Below are positions 7,013 through 14,794 of a stretch of DNA of 49,762 nt, piece by piece; within the stretch, counting starts at the first letter, position 1; each line of letters begins with the position of its first letter. This stretch comes from DYGX01 sp035325905. Lineage in GTDB: Bacteria; Chloroflexota; Anaerolineae; Aggregatilineales; Aggregatilineaceae. The DNA lies in the NCBI GenBank assembly GCA_035325905.1, contig DAOKYY010000021.1, positions 1-49,762 on the forward strand, read 5' to 3'. The position numbers and the translations under genes are program-made. The notes under the pieces were generated by a model. That model was not told where the DNA came from. It was given only the letters and a program-made list of their open reading frames with translations, and did no database searches.

Positions 7013-8227
7013 CTACTCCCCCTGCTCGCCTTGCCCGCCCTGCCAGCGCCGCCACGCCAGCGCGACGCCCCCGGCCACCAGCGCCAGCAGCAAGACGCGC
7101 ACCAGCATCAGCACCGGGTCGGTGTCGGCGATCAGCAGCGCGACCAGCGCCACGCCGACCGCCGCCAGCAGGGTCGCCAGCCGGCGCTCGCGCTCGCTTT
7201 GCAGCAGCAACACGCGCGTCTGGACGGTCTGCATCATCAGCTCAATGCGGCGCAGCGTCGCCTCGACCGTAACCACCTCGGCCTCGACCTGCTCGACCTG
7301 CGCGCTGACCTGCGCCACCCGCGCTTCCCAGATCGCGGGCGCGGCGTCCCACAGACCGGACTGCATCAGCGCCAGCCGGTACTCGCCCGCCAGCCGGTTG
7401 AGGCGCCCGGCGGTCGCGCGCGTGATGTCCAGGTCGCGCAGCCCCTGGTGATAGGCGGCTTCGAGGGCGGTAATCTCCTCGCCGAGCGGGTCGAGCGAGC
7501 GCAGGCGGCTGCGCGCGTCGGGCGCGGTCCAGCCCTGCATGGTCTGCGCCACGCGGTCGAGCGCGGCCTGCGGGGCGCGCCCCGCCTGCGCGACGTGATC
7601 GGCGTAGCGCGCCAGGTGAACGTCCGCCTCGACCGGGTACCAGTCGAGGCGCGGCGCGGTCACGCTCAGAAAATGGCGGGCGCGCGCCTCGCTGCGCGTG
7701 TCCGGGTAGATCAAGAGCCGCGCGTCCGCTTCGCCCGGCGAGAACAGCCCGAACTCCAGCCGCATCGACCGCGGGAACTGCGCGTCCAGCTCTTCCGGCA
7801 GCCGCGCGGCGATCCCGCACCAATAGCGCGCCGTCGCCAGCCAGGTCGGGGTCGTCGGGGCGCCGCCGAGCGACTCGTCAAGCGTCTGCCAGACGGTGTG
7901 CTCGTGATCGCCGGGGCGGGCCAAGACCACGCGCAGCAGGAGCATATTGCGCAAAGCGTAGGCTTGCAGCCAGGCGGCGGCGTTGGTGTGGCCGCGCAGC
8001 TCGGCGGGAGCCATCAGCGGGTGTAGCGCCTGCGTTGGGCGCTCGACCGGCGCGAGCGCGGGCAGGTCCGGCGCGGACATCGCCAGCCAGCCGGCGACCG
8101 AGGCGAACATCCGCTGCGTGTCTTCGACAAACAGGCGATAGCGATCCTCGCGCCGCGAGGCGCTCTCGCCCGGCGCTTCGTGCAGGTAATAATAGGTCGC
8201 CTGAATCAGCGGCTCCCGGATAATCAT
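7013..8227 (-). CDS. Unrecognised 404-residue protein with coiled coil and two C-terminal membrane helices
   Basis: I do not recognise this family securely. The N-terminal 270 residues are soluble and acidic/aromatic, with segments such as YYYLHEAPGE (12-21), RNMLLLRVVLARPGD and TWLATARYWCGIA. A helical region with a long coiled coil (about 295-345, VSAQVEQVEAEVVTVEATL) follows. Two closely spaced membrane helices (about 347-395) and a basic/glycine tail end the protein, implying a cytoplasmic domain tethered by a hairpin anchor. The order (beta-rich N-domain, helical C-domain) faintly recalls CATRA proteins of caspase/TPR conflict systems, but no caspase or TPR gene is adjacent. It stands alone, convergent with the YceI gene. 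ATG 8227 has a poor ribosome site. Confidence 0.75.
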   Translation of the reverse strand: MIIREPLIQATYYYLHEAPGESASRREDRYRLFVEDTQRMFASVAGWLAMSAPDLPALAPVERPTQALHPLMAPAELRGHTNAAAWLQAYALRNMLLLRVVLARPGDHEHTVWQTLDESLGGAPTTPTWLATARYWCGIAARLPEELDAQFPRSMRLEFGLFSPGEADARLLIYPDTRSEARARHFLSVTAPRLDWYPVEADVHLARYADHVAQAGRAPQAALDRVAQTMQGWTAPDARSRLRSLDPLGEEITALEAAYHQGLRDLDITRATAGRLNRLAGEYRLALMQSGLWDAAPAIWEARVAQVSAQVEQVEAEVVTVEATLRRIELMMQTVQTRVLLLQSERERRLATLLAAVGVALVALLIADTDPVLMLVRVLLLALVAGGVALAWRRWQGGQGEQGE

Positions 8228-8351
8228 GCGCGCCCTTTCGACCAGCTGCCTCGCTTCCGCACACCCTCGTACAGATTATACTCAGGTTGACGAGCCTATC
8301 GAGGGTCATTACAATCGCCGCGCTGGGAAAACGCAGCAATTGTGCCCGTTG

Positions 8352-8450
8352 TTTACCTCACCCCCGGCCTCGCTGTGCTCGGCCTTGCCCCCTTTCCAAG
8401 TTGGAGAGGGGGCGGTGAGGCGTGTCAGCGCCGAGCGGGGGTGAGGTAAA
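8352..8450. repeat. Palindromic REP/MITE-like element, copy 1
   Basis: Perfect 14-bp terminal inverted repeat: TTTACCTCACCCCC at 8352-8365 and GGGGGTGAGGTAAA at 8437-8450. A central hairpin has arms GCCCCCTTTCCAA (8387-8399) and TTGGAGAGGGGGC (8401-8413) with one mismatch, and an inner CTCGGC/GCCGAG pair. The whole 99-bp unit could fold as one long cruciform. It carries no coding capacity. A related element is at 34461-34567. Confidence 0.85.
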
Positions 8451-8525
8451 TGGGCTGATACGCGGCGCAGGTCGAGGCGTTCGCCCTGTAATCGCCGCGT
8501 GATCCTCGCTGAAGCGGAGCGTGCC

Positions 8526-10118
8526 ATGACAATTCGAGCCGGGCGCTGGCTGGTCGCGGTCTGCCTGGGAGCCTTGCTCCTGCGCGGCGCACTGGCGTTG
8601 TTCGCCGAGCACCCTGGCGTGGCCGACCCGAACCATTACTACAATCTGGGCCGACAGTTGCTCGCCGGGCGCGGCTTTGAGACCGGCTACGTCTGGCACT
8701 ACTACAACCCGCCCGAAACCATCACCCACCCTGACGACTTCTGGATGCCGCTGGCCGGAGTCCTCGCCGCGGGGGGCATGGCTGTGTTCGGCGAGACGGT
8801 GCAGGGCGCGCTTGTCCCGTTCATCCTGCTCGGCGCGCTGCTGCCGCTGGCGGTCTACGCCGCCGCCCGCCAGTTCGGCTGCGGCGCGGAGTGCGCGCTC
8901 TATGCAGCGGGGTTTGGCGCGGTGCTGCCGGAGTTCGTGATGAACTCCGTTCGCACGGACACGCTGATCCCGAACGCCGTATTCGTCACGCTGGCGATCG
9001 TGCTGCTGGTGGAGGGGCTGCGGCGCGGCGGCTGGCGCGCCTACGCCGCGAGCGGCCTGTTCGCCGGGCTAGCCTACCTGACACGCGGCGACAACCTGCT
9101 GCTGATCCCGATGGTGCTGGTCACGCTGGCCGTCTACGCGCTGGCCGCCCGCCGAGGGCTGATCGATTTGCCGCGCCGCTGGTGGGCCGGGGCGCTGCTG
9201 GCGCTCGTGGTCGCGGGTGCGGTCGCCGCGCCGTGGATCGCGCGCAACCTGAACGCGACCGGCAGCGCCCTGACGCCCAACCTGAGCCGCGCCTTCTTCC
9301 TCACCGATTTCCGAGACCACTACGCCTACGGGCGCGACCTGACGTGGGACACGCTGCGCGCCAGCCAGACCTGGGGCCAGATCATCGGCAAGCGCCTGTT
9401 CGAGCTGGCCGCCAGCGCCAAGCTGATGTATACCACGCTCGACCTCGCGCTGCCGGTCGCGATCGGCGGCGGGCTGCTGCTGTTGATCGCCCGGCGCAGC
9501 GCCGCGCGTCTGCTGGCGCTCGCTCCGGCCCTGATCCTGCTCGGCGGCTCGCTCGTCTTTTACACGGTGTTGTCGCCCTATGGCAGCCAGGGCGGGAGCT
9601 TCAAGAAAGCCTATCTCTCGCTCGTGCCGCTGCTGCTGCCCGTCGGCGCTTACGCGTTTGAGCAGGCGATCCCGCGTCTCGCCTACCGCCGCGCCGCCGT
9701 CCTGCTGACGCTCGCGTTCATGACCGCCAACGCCGTCGAGCTAACCCGCGCCGACATCCGCTTCAACACAGCCTATCTGCGCGAGATGGAAAAGGTGCGC
9801 GATGCGGCGCTGGCCCTGCCGGACGCCAACGGCGACGGCGAGATCATCCTGATGGCGCAGGACCCCTTCATGCTACGTTTCCTGGGCCTGCGCTCAGTCA
9901 TGATCCCGATGGAAGATCGCGCTACGGTGCTCGAAGTCGCCCGGCGCTATGGCGCGGATTATCTGATGATGCCGCCCGCGCGCCCGTCGCTGGACCCGCT
10001 GTACAGCGGCGAGGAGACCGATCCGCGCTTCGTCCTGGCAGCGGAAGTGCCGGGCACGGCGATCGAGCTTTATGGCTTCGACTTCGACGCCCCGGCCAGC
10101 GAGGCGGGCGCGCCATGA
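8526..10118 (+). CDS. GT39-type (PMT/ArnT-like) membrane glycosyltransferase
   Basis: A 530-residue integral membrane protein with about ten hydrophobic helices. The first extracytoplasmic loop holds the GT-C acidic motif DPNHYYNLGRQLL (Asp34), the likely catalytic or metal-binding loop for polyprenyl-phosphate sugar donors. A soluble C-terminal segment (after about 420) lacks helices. I chose ATG 8526 over an upstream GTG at 8499 because it is preceded by CGGAGCG and starts directly into the basic residue-plus-helix pattern. The last four bases overlap the next glycosyltransferase (ATGA), so the pair forms an operon. Acceptor unknown. Confidence 0.82.
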   Translation: MTIRAGRWLVAVCLGALLLRGALALFAEHPGVADPNHYYNLGRQLLAGRGFETGYVWHYYNPPETITHPDDFWMPLAGVLAAGGMAVFGETVQGALVPFILLGALLPLAVYAAARQFGCGAECALYAAGFGAVLPEFVMNSVRTDTLIPNAVFVTLAIVLLVEGLRRGGWRAYAASGLFAGLAYLTRGDNLLLIPMVLVTLAVYALAARRGLIDLPRRWWAGALLALVVAGAVAAPWIARNLNATGSALTPNLSRAFFLTDFRDHYAYGRDLTWDTLRASQTWGQIIGKRLFELAASAKLMYTTLDLALPVAIGGGLLLLIARRSAARLLALAPALILLGGSLVFYTVLSPYGSQGGSFKKAYLSLVPLLLPVGAYAFEQAIPRLAYRRAAVLLTLAFMTANAVELTRADIRFNTAYLREMEKVRDAALALPDANGDGEIILMAQDPFMLRFLGLRSVMIPMEDRATVLEVARRYGADYLMMPPARPSLDPLYSGEETDPRFVLAAEVPGTAIELYGFDFDAPASEAGAP

Positions 10119-11440
10119 CCCCGCTTACCCGCTCCGAGCGGCGCTGGCTGATCGCGCTGCTGGCCGTCGCGCTGATCCTTCGCGTCGCGTACAGCCTGAG
10201 CCTGGACGCGCGCGAACCCTACACCGATCAGGGCGGCGACGCGGGGTGGTATCTCGACGTGGGCTACCGCTTCATCGCCGGGGAAGTCGGCGTCGTCGTG
10301 CCAAGCGGGCCGGTCTATCTGCTGTTCGCCGGGGCCTGGCAGCGGCTGCTCGGCCAGGGCGCCGGGGCGATCCTGGCGATTCGCGTCACGCAGGCGCTGC
10401 TCAGCGTCGCGACCGTGTATTTCGCGTACCTGATCGCGCGGCGGCTGGGCGAGAGCGCCCGCGCCGGGCTGATCGCCGCCGGGATCCTGGCCGTCTCGCC
10501 GGTCTTCGTGCTGGAACAGGCGCAGATTCTGACCGAGACGCTGTACGTCGCGCTGGTCATGGGCGGGCTGGCGCTGGCGCTGCCGGTCATCGCGCGCCTG
10601 CGCGGGATGGGGCCGGTTCGCGCCGGGGCGCTGGCGCTCGCGGGCGCGGTCTTCGGGCTGGCGACGCTGACGCGGGCCGTGTTCCTGCTCTACCCGGTCG
10701 CGCTGGCGCTGTTCATCGCGTGGCTGGGCGGGCGCCAGAGCCTGCGCGCCGTCGCGCTGCTGCTGGCGGTCTACGCTGCGGTGGTGCTCAGCTGGACCGC
10801 GTACAACTGGGTGCGCTTCCGGGAAGTGGTGATCGGCGCGCAAGGCATCACGTCGTTCGCCTATATGGGCGCGCGTGGCTGGACCGGCCCGCAGGGGCTG
10901 GACGCGCAGCTTCTCGAAGACGCGCCAGAGCGCGCGAGTCAAGACCCGCTGCTCAATGACCGCGACCCGGCGCTGGTCGAAGGCACGTGGCGCGCCATCA
11001 GCGGGGACCCGCTCGGCTACGCGTGGCGGCGCGTCTCGGAACTGGGCGGCGCGTATCTCCAGCCGCACGGGACGGTGCTGTTCCCTGGCGAGAGCGTCAA
11101 GGAGCTGGCGCGCGGCTGGCTCGCGGACGGCCGGACGTTTGAGGGGCTGATTCGCGTGCTGCGCGCGGACTGGTTCGCGCCGAAGCTGGCGCTGTACCTG
11201 TTCCACTACGCCACGCTGGCGCTGGGCGTCGCGGGAATCTGGCTGATGCGGCGGCGCTGGCCGCTGGCCGCGCCGCTGGCCGGATTCATCGTCTATCTGA
11301 CGCTGATCCACCTGGTGCTGATGGTCACGCCGCGCTACCTGTTCCCGCTGGAGCCAATCTTCGCGATCTTCGCGGCCTGCGCGGTGGCGATCGTCTGGCA
11401 GCGGCGTGAGGCTCAGCGCACCGCCCGCAGCGCCGGGTAG
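10115..11440 (+). CDS. GT39-type membrane glycosyltransferase
   Basis: A 441-residue membrane protein with about ten helices, beginning with a short basic N-terminus and helix 1 (11-28). The GT-C loop motif is DQGGDAGWYLDVGYRFIAGE with Asp42, typical of family 39 enzymes. The extracytoplasmic segment at about 245-325 is soluble. It overlaps the preceding glycosyltransferase by 4 bp and its 3' end overlaps the convergent xylulokinase gene by 28 bp. Probably modifies a cell-surface lipid, glycan or protein with a sugar from a polyprenyl carrier. Donor and acceptor cannot be deduced. Confidence 0.82.
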   Translation: MTPLTRSERRWLIALLAVALILRVAYSLSLDAREPYTDQGGDAGWYLDVGYRFIAGEVGVVVPSGPVYLLFAGAWQRLLGQGAGAILAIRVTQALLSVATVYFAYLIARRLGESARAGLIAAGILAVSPVFVLEQAQILTETLYVALVMGGLALALPVIARLRGMGPVRAGALALAGAVFGLATLTRAVFLLYPVALALFIAWLGGRQSLRAVALLLAVYAAVVLSWTAYNWVRFREVVIGAQGITSFAYMGARGWTGPQGLDAQLLEDAPERASQDPLLNDRDPALVEGTWRAISGDPLGYAWRRVSELGGAYLQPHGTVLFPGESVKELARGWLADGRTFEGLIRVLRADWFAPKLALYLFHYATLALGVAGIWLMRRRWPLAAPLAGFIVYLTLIHLVLMVTPRYLFPLEPIFAIFAACAVAIVWQRREAQRTARSAG

Positions 11441-12915
11441 AGCGCCTGAAAGGTGGCGTGCAGCTCCGCGTAAGTCGCCTGCGCGCCGAACTCCGGCATC
11501 TCGGTCGAGCCGTAGCGCACCCCCCGCGCGACCGCTTCCGACAGGTCAAAGAACAGGTTCGCGCCCAGCCCGCCAAGCATCGCCGCGCCGACCGCCGTGT
11601 GCTCGCTGCCCTCGATTGTTTGCAGCGAGACGCCGAGCACATTCGCCAGGATGTGCCGCCACAACGCCCCCTGCGCGCCGCCGCCGCCGATCAGGAAATG
11701 GTCCGGGACCGGCCCCGCCGCCTGAAGCGCCTGCAAGCAGTCGCGGAAGGCGTAGGCGACGCCTTCCAGCACGGCGCGCGTCAGGTGCGCCTGGGTGTGG
11801 CGCGTCGTCAGGCCGACAAACGCGCCGGTCGCGCCGGGGTCCATATGCGGCGTGCGCTCGCCTTCGAGGTACGGCAGAAAGTACAGCCCCTCCGCCCCGG
11901 GCGGGACCTGGCTGGCGCGCGCCAGCAGGTCGGGGTAGGCCAGCGGGTCGTCCGGGTCGATCACGTCGCGCCACCAGCGCAGCGCGATCCCGCCGTTGAG
12001 AATGGCGCCCATCGTGTACCAGCGGTTCGGCACGGCGTGGCAGAACGTGTTGAGCCGCAGTTCCGGATCGACCAGCGGGCGGCTGGAAACGACCGTAATC
12101 TGCCCGCCCGTGCCCAGCGTGATCGAGCCGCGCCCGGCCTCGACCACGCCCGCGCCGAGCAGCAGCGCCGCCTGGTCGCCCGCCCCGGCCACCACCGGAA
12201 TCTCGGCGCGCAGCCCCAGCGCGTCCGCCGCCGCCGGGCGCAGCGTGCCGACTACCGCCGCCGATTCGGCCACTGGCGGCAGGAGGTCGAGCGAGACGCC
12301 GCACGCGCCCGCCAGCGTCTCGGACCAGCGCCGCTCGCGGATGTCGTAGAGCCACGTCGCGGAGGCGTCGGACGGGTCCGCGCTGAGCGCACCGGTCAGG
12401 CGCAGCACGATGTAATCCTTGGGCTGGACGACGGCGCGCGCCTGTTCCAGCGTGGCGGGTTCGGCCTCGCGCAGCCAGGCCAGCGATGCCCCGGCGAACC
12501 CTGGCGACAGGCGATTGCCCGCCAGCCGCACGATGTCTTCATGCGACAGACGTTCCTGCACGATCTCGCACAGGTTGGCGCTGCGGCGGTCCATCCAGAT
12601 GATCGCGGGGCGCAGCGGCACCAGGTCCGCGCCGAGCACGACCGCGCCGTGCATCTGCCCGGTCAGGCCGATGCCGCGCACGCGCCCGGCCATCGTGTTC
12701 GCGGCGCGCAGCGCCTCGCGCACGGCGCTGACGACCGCGCTCCACCACGCCTGCGGGTCCTGCTCGATCCACTGTGGGCGCGGCGTCAGCAGGCCGTAAC
12801 CCTGCTGGCCCACGCCGCGCACCTGCCCGACCGCGTCGAGCACGACGCACTTGGCGCTCTGCGTGCCCACGTCGATGCCCAACACCACGTCGCTGCGCTC
12901 TGCACTCAGCCGCAT
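11413..12915 (-). CDS. xylB: Xylulokinase (FGGY family)
   Basis: ATP-dependent phosphorylation of D-xylulose to xylulose-5-phosphate in the cytoplasm, feeding the pentose phosphate pathway. The 500-residue length is normal. The phosphate loop GIDVGTQSAK is at 13-22, the xylulokinase hallmark GLTGQMHG at 82-89, and WMDRR at 106-110. The catalytic base Asp246 is in VAGAGDQAALLLGAG, and an ADP-site GGGGAQGALWR lies near 415. ATG at 12915 follows GAGGAGCGG at ideal spacing. A TATACT-like -10 box on the minus strand (12956-12961) has no good -35. No xylose isomerase is nearby, so xylulose may not be the only substrate, but the motifs fit XylB best. Confidence 0.92.
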   Translation of the reverse strand: MRLSAERSDVVLGIDVGTQSAKCVVLDAVGQVRGVGQQGYGLLTPRPQWIEQDPQAWWSAVVSAVREALRAANTMAGRVRGIGLTGQMHGAVVLGADLVPLRPAIIWMDRRSANLCEIVQERLSHEDIVRLAGNRLSPGFAGASLAWLREAEPATLEQARAVVQPKDYIVLRLTGALSADPSDASATWLYDIRERRWSETLAGACGVSLDLLPPVAESAAVVGTLRPAAADALGLRAEIPVVAGAGDQAALLLGAGVVEAGRGSITLGTGGQITVVSSRPLVDPELRLNTFCHAVPNRWYTMGAILNGGIALRWWRDVIDPDDPLAYPDLLARASQVPPGAEGLYFLPYLEGERTPHMDPGATGAFVGLTTRHTQAHLTRAVLEGVAYAFRDCLQALQAAGPVPDHFLIGGGGAQGALWRHILANVLGVSLQTIEGSEHTAVGAAMLGGLGANLFFDLSEAVARGVRYGSTEMPEFGAQATYAELHATFQALYPALRAVR

Positions 12916-13031
12916 GAAATCCGCTCCTCGCCGGGATAGCGCCGCTCGCGCCTCTAGTATAGGCCCAAACGCCGGTTCGGCGCACGTGGGCCGGCGGACG
13001 CCCGATCTTGCGGAATTTATACCCGGCAGCC

Positions 13032-13060
13032 TTGTTCGAGAGCCGGATCAGGCGTATAAT
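13032..13060 (+). promoter_or_regulatory. Sigma70-type promoter of the fmdB-like gene
   Basis: TTGTTC (13032-13037), a 17-bp spacer and a perfect TATAAT (13055-13060). Transcription would start near 13067, about 30 bases before the ATG. The ribosome site GAGGTGAAGG lies between. Confidence 0.7.
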
Positions 13061-13096
13061 TAGGGATTGAAGTAAGAAGGTCCGAGGTGAAGGTTT

Positions 13097-13405
13097 ATGC
13101 CGGTCTATACCTACGAGTGCGAAGACTGCGGCGTTCGTTTTGACGCGCGCCAGAAGTTCTCCGATGCGCCGATCGCGGTCTGCCCGGAGTGCGGCGGGCA
13201 CACGCACCGCGTGCCGCAGCCGGTCGGGATCGTGTTCAAAGGCTCCGGCTGGTACGCGACGGACAGCCGGGGGCGCAATAACCTCGCCGTGCCGCCCACC
13301 AAGCCAGACGCTGAAGCTGGCGACGGCAAGAGCGCTAAGAGCGATGCAACGCCGGGCAGCGATGCCAGCGCACCGGCGGCCAAGCCGGATACGTCTACCG
13401 ACTGA
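13097..13405 (+). CDS. FmdB-family zinc ribbon protein
   Basis: A 102-residue protein. The N-terminal 40 residues form the FmdB zinc ribbon: YTYECEDCG and CPECGGHTHRV place four zinc ligands at Cys8, Cys11, Cys29 and Cys32. The segment VGIVFKGSGWYATD after it is characteristic of the family. The last 40 residues are a low-complexity Ala/Ser/Lys/Asp tail. FmdB was named from the amide-utilisation gene clusters of methylotrophs as a putative regulator, but most relatives are uncharacterised. Monocistronic: own promoter upstream and a strong terminator downstream. Confidence 0.9.
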   Translation: MPVYTYECEDCGVRFDARQKFSDAPIAVCPECGGHTHRVPQPVGIVFKGSGWYATDSRGRNNLAVPPTKPDAEAGDGKSAKSDATPGSDASAPAAKPDTSTD

Positions 13406-13439
13406 CTCCCGCCCCCGGCGGGCATCTATGACAAACTAG

Positions 13440-13468
13440 AAGGCGCTCCCCAGTGGGAACGCCTTTTT
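13440..13468 (+). terminator. Rho-independent terminator after the fmdB-like gene
   Basis: Stem AAGGCGCTCCC (13440-13450) pairs with GGGAACGCCTT (13455-13465) with one mismatch around loop CAGT, followed by a run of T (13464-13468). Located 35 bp past the stop codon. Confidence 0.88.
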
Positions 13469-13476
13469 CGTTAGCC

Positions 13477-13547
13477 AAAAGCGGCAAAAAACAGCGAAAA
13501 GCAGCCACCATCCTGCTGCTTTTAGCCGTCTTATAGCTGCTCTCGGC
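13477..13547. repeat. Decamer-family repeat folded as an inverted repeat between convergent genes
   Basis: Units AAAAGCGGC, AAAAAACAGCG and AAAAGCAGCC run on the plus strand, then the same units in reverse orientation up to the stop codon (13548) of the minus-strand gene. AAAAGCAGC (13497-13505) and GCTGCTTTT (13515-13523) form a perfect 9-bp stem with T-runs on both strands, so it could terminate transcription in both directions. Confidence 0.7.
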
Positions 13548-13847
13548 TTAAATCTGAAACCCCGCGTTGGCCCGCACGATCTTCTGCTGGTAGTCATCGA
13601 CGTAAGTCAGCAGTTTTTCGTGAAGCTGCTCCCAGCTATCGCTGTGCAGCAGCGCGCGCAGCGTCTCCAGGTCCTCGGTGATCCCTTCCATCAGAATCTG
13701 CGGGCACTCGCCATAGACCGCGAACCACGCTTCGGTGGGCTTGAGGCCCAGGCGCGTGATGCCAGGAGCGAACTCGCGCACGATGAACTCGAAATACTCC
13801 TGATCGCGGCCCGGCTTAATATCCCAGCTTAGCAGCAGTTTGAACAT
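13548..13847 (-). CDS. Small conserved protein, probable dimeric alpha/beta-barrel (NIPSNAP/ABM-like)
   Basis: A 99-residue soluble protein with no signal peptide. The pattern of strand LLLSWDIKPG, helix EYFEFIVREFAPG, strand EAWFAVYGE, then helix EDLETLRALLHSDSWEQLHEKL and VDDY suggests the ferredoxin-like dimeric alpha/beta-barrel fold of antibiotic-biosynthesis-monooxygenase and NIPSNAP proteins. No catalytic residue can be assigned. The stop codon TAA leads directly into decamer repeats. The next upstream gene on the same strand is the MBL-fold protein 77 bp away. Function unknown; the fold call is from pattern only. Confidence 0.75.
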   Translation of the reverse strand: MFKLLLSWDIKPGRDQEYFEFIVREFAPGITRLGLKPTEAWFAVYGECPQILMEGITEDLETLRALLHSDSWEQLHEKLLTYVDDYQQKIVRANAGFQI

Positions 13848-13924
13848 GGCGCGTTCCGGCTTCTCCCAGGGATCACAACCGTTCAGGAGGGCGCGCAGCG
13901 CGCCCGGCGGCCTGGCAGGCGTTC

Positions 13925-14563
13925 TTAGTGCTCGTAGTCCAGCACGACGACCTGTGTTTGTTCGGGCAGCCCGCCCGCCGACAGACGCAGGAACGGCACC
14001 GCCTCGATGGAGTTGACGCCCATCTCTTTGAGGAAGCGGTCGACCGTGTCCAGCTGCACGCCGGTCAGGTGCGGCGTCTGGAAATGCATCGGGATCACGA
14101 TCGCCGGCTCCAGCAGGCTGACGACCTCCGCCGCCTGCCCGGAGCTGAGGCTGCCGCCGCCGCCCACCGGCACCAGCGCCACGTTAACATGGCCGAGCTG
14201 GTCGATCAGCGACTGGGGCGGAACGTGATCGAGGTCGCCCAGATGCGCGACGGTCAGCGAGTCGAAATCGAAGACATACACCACGTTCTGGCGTGGATCG
14301 GGCGTTTCCGGGTTGTAGGTCGCCACGCCGATGACAAATACGCCGCCGATCTCGTATTCGCCCGGCCCGTCGATCACATACTGGATTTCGCGCAGGGTGT
14401 CGAGCGCGTCATGCCCCGGCGCGCGGTGGCTGACGGTCGCGATGTCGGTCTTCAAACGGGGCACTTCGTACCCCAGATGCTCGCCAAACGGGTCGGTGAC
14501 GACAGTCGCGCGGCCCCGCTCGGTGATGCGAAAACAGCTATGCCCGTACCACGTGATTTCCAT
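13925..14563 (-). CDS. MBL-fold protein (COG2220-like) with a degenerate metal motif
   Basis: A 212-residue metallo-beta-lactamase-fold protein starting MEITWYGHSCFRI, the usual N-terminus of COG2220/UPF0173 relatives. I chose ATG 14563 because AGGTGG lies just upstream; an in-frame start 18 bp earlier would add six atypical residues. The canonical HxHxDH is SHRAPGHD here: His46 and His51 remain but the second His is Ala48 and the Asp is Gly50. Later ligand positions HLGDLDHVPP and VIPMHFQTPH look intact. It may bind one metal or be a non-hydrolytic or altered-specificity member. Substrate unknown. Confidence 0.85.
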   Translation of the reverse strand: MEITWYGHSCFRITERGRATVVTDPFGEHLGYEVPRLKTDIATVSHRAPGHDALDTLREIQYVIDGPGEYEIGGVFVIGVATYNPETPDPRQNVVYVFDFDSLTVAHLGDLDHVPPQSLIDQLGHVNVALVPVGGGGSLSSGQAAEVVSLLEPAIVIPMHFQTPHLTGVQLDTVDRFLKEMGVNSIEAVPFLRLSAGGLPEQTQVVVLDYEH

Positions 14564-14794
14564 TACAGCCCACCTGTCCACGCAGGGCGCCCGCCGCCCG
14601 CTTCCCCGTAAAGAGCTTCTCGATTATACCGCGTGAGAGGCCGCTCGCAACCATCGAGACGGCCCGGCAGCGCGCCAGAAGTTCTATGTCTTTTCTAACG
14701 TTCGCTTCTATGCGTTTTCTTATGTTGATGAAACAATCTGTTTACAAATCGGTGGTGTAATCATGTCGAGCTGGATACAGAGGAGTAATGGTAT

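Noticed and set aside
11413..11440. 28-bp convergent overlap of glycosyltransferase and xylB as a sign of frameshift
   Set aside because: Both genes keep normal C-termini; small 3' overlaps (also 43903-43940) are common in this compact genome.
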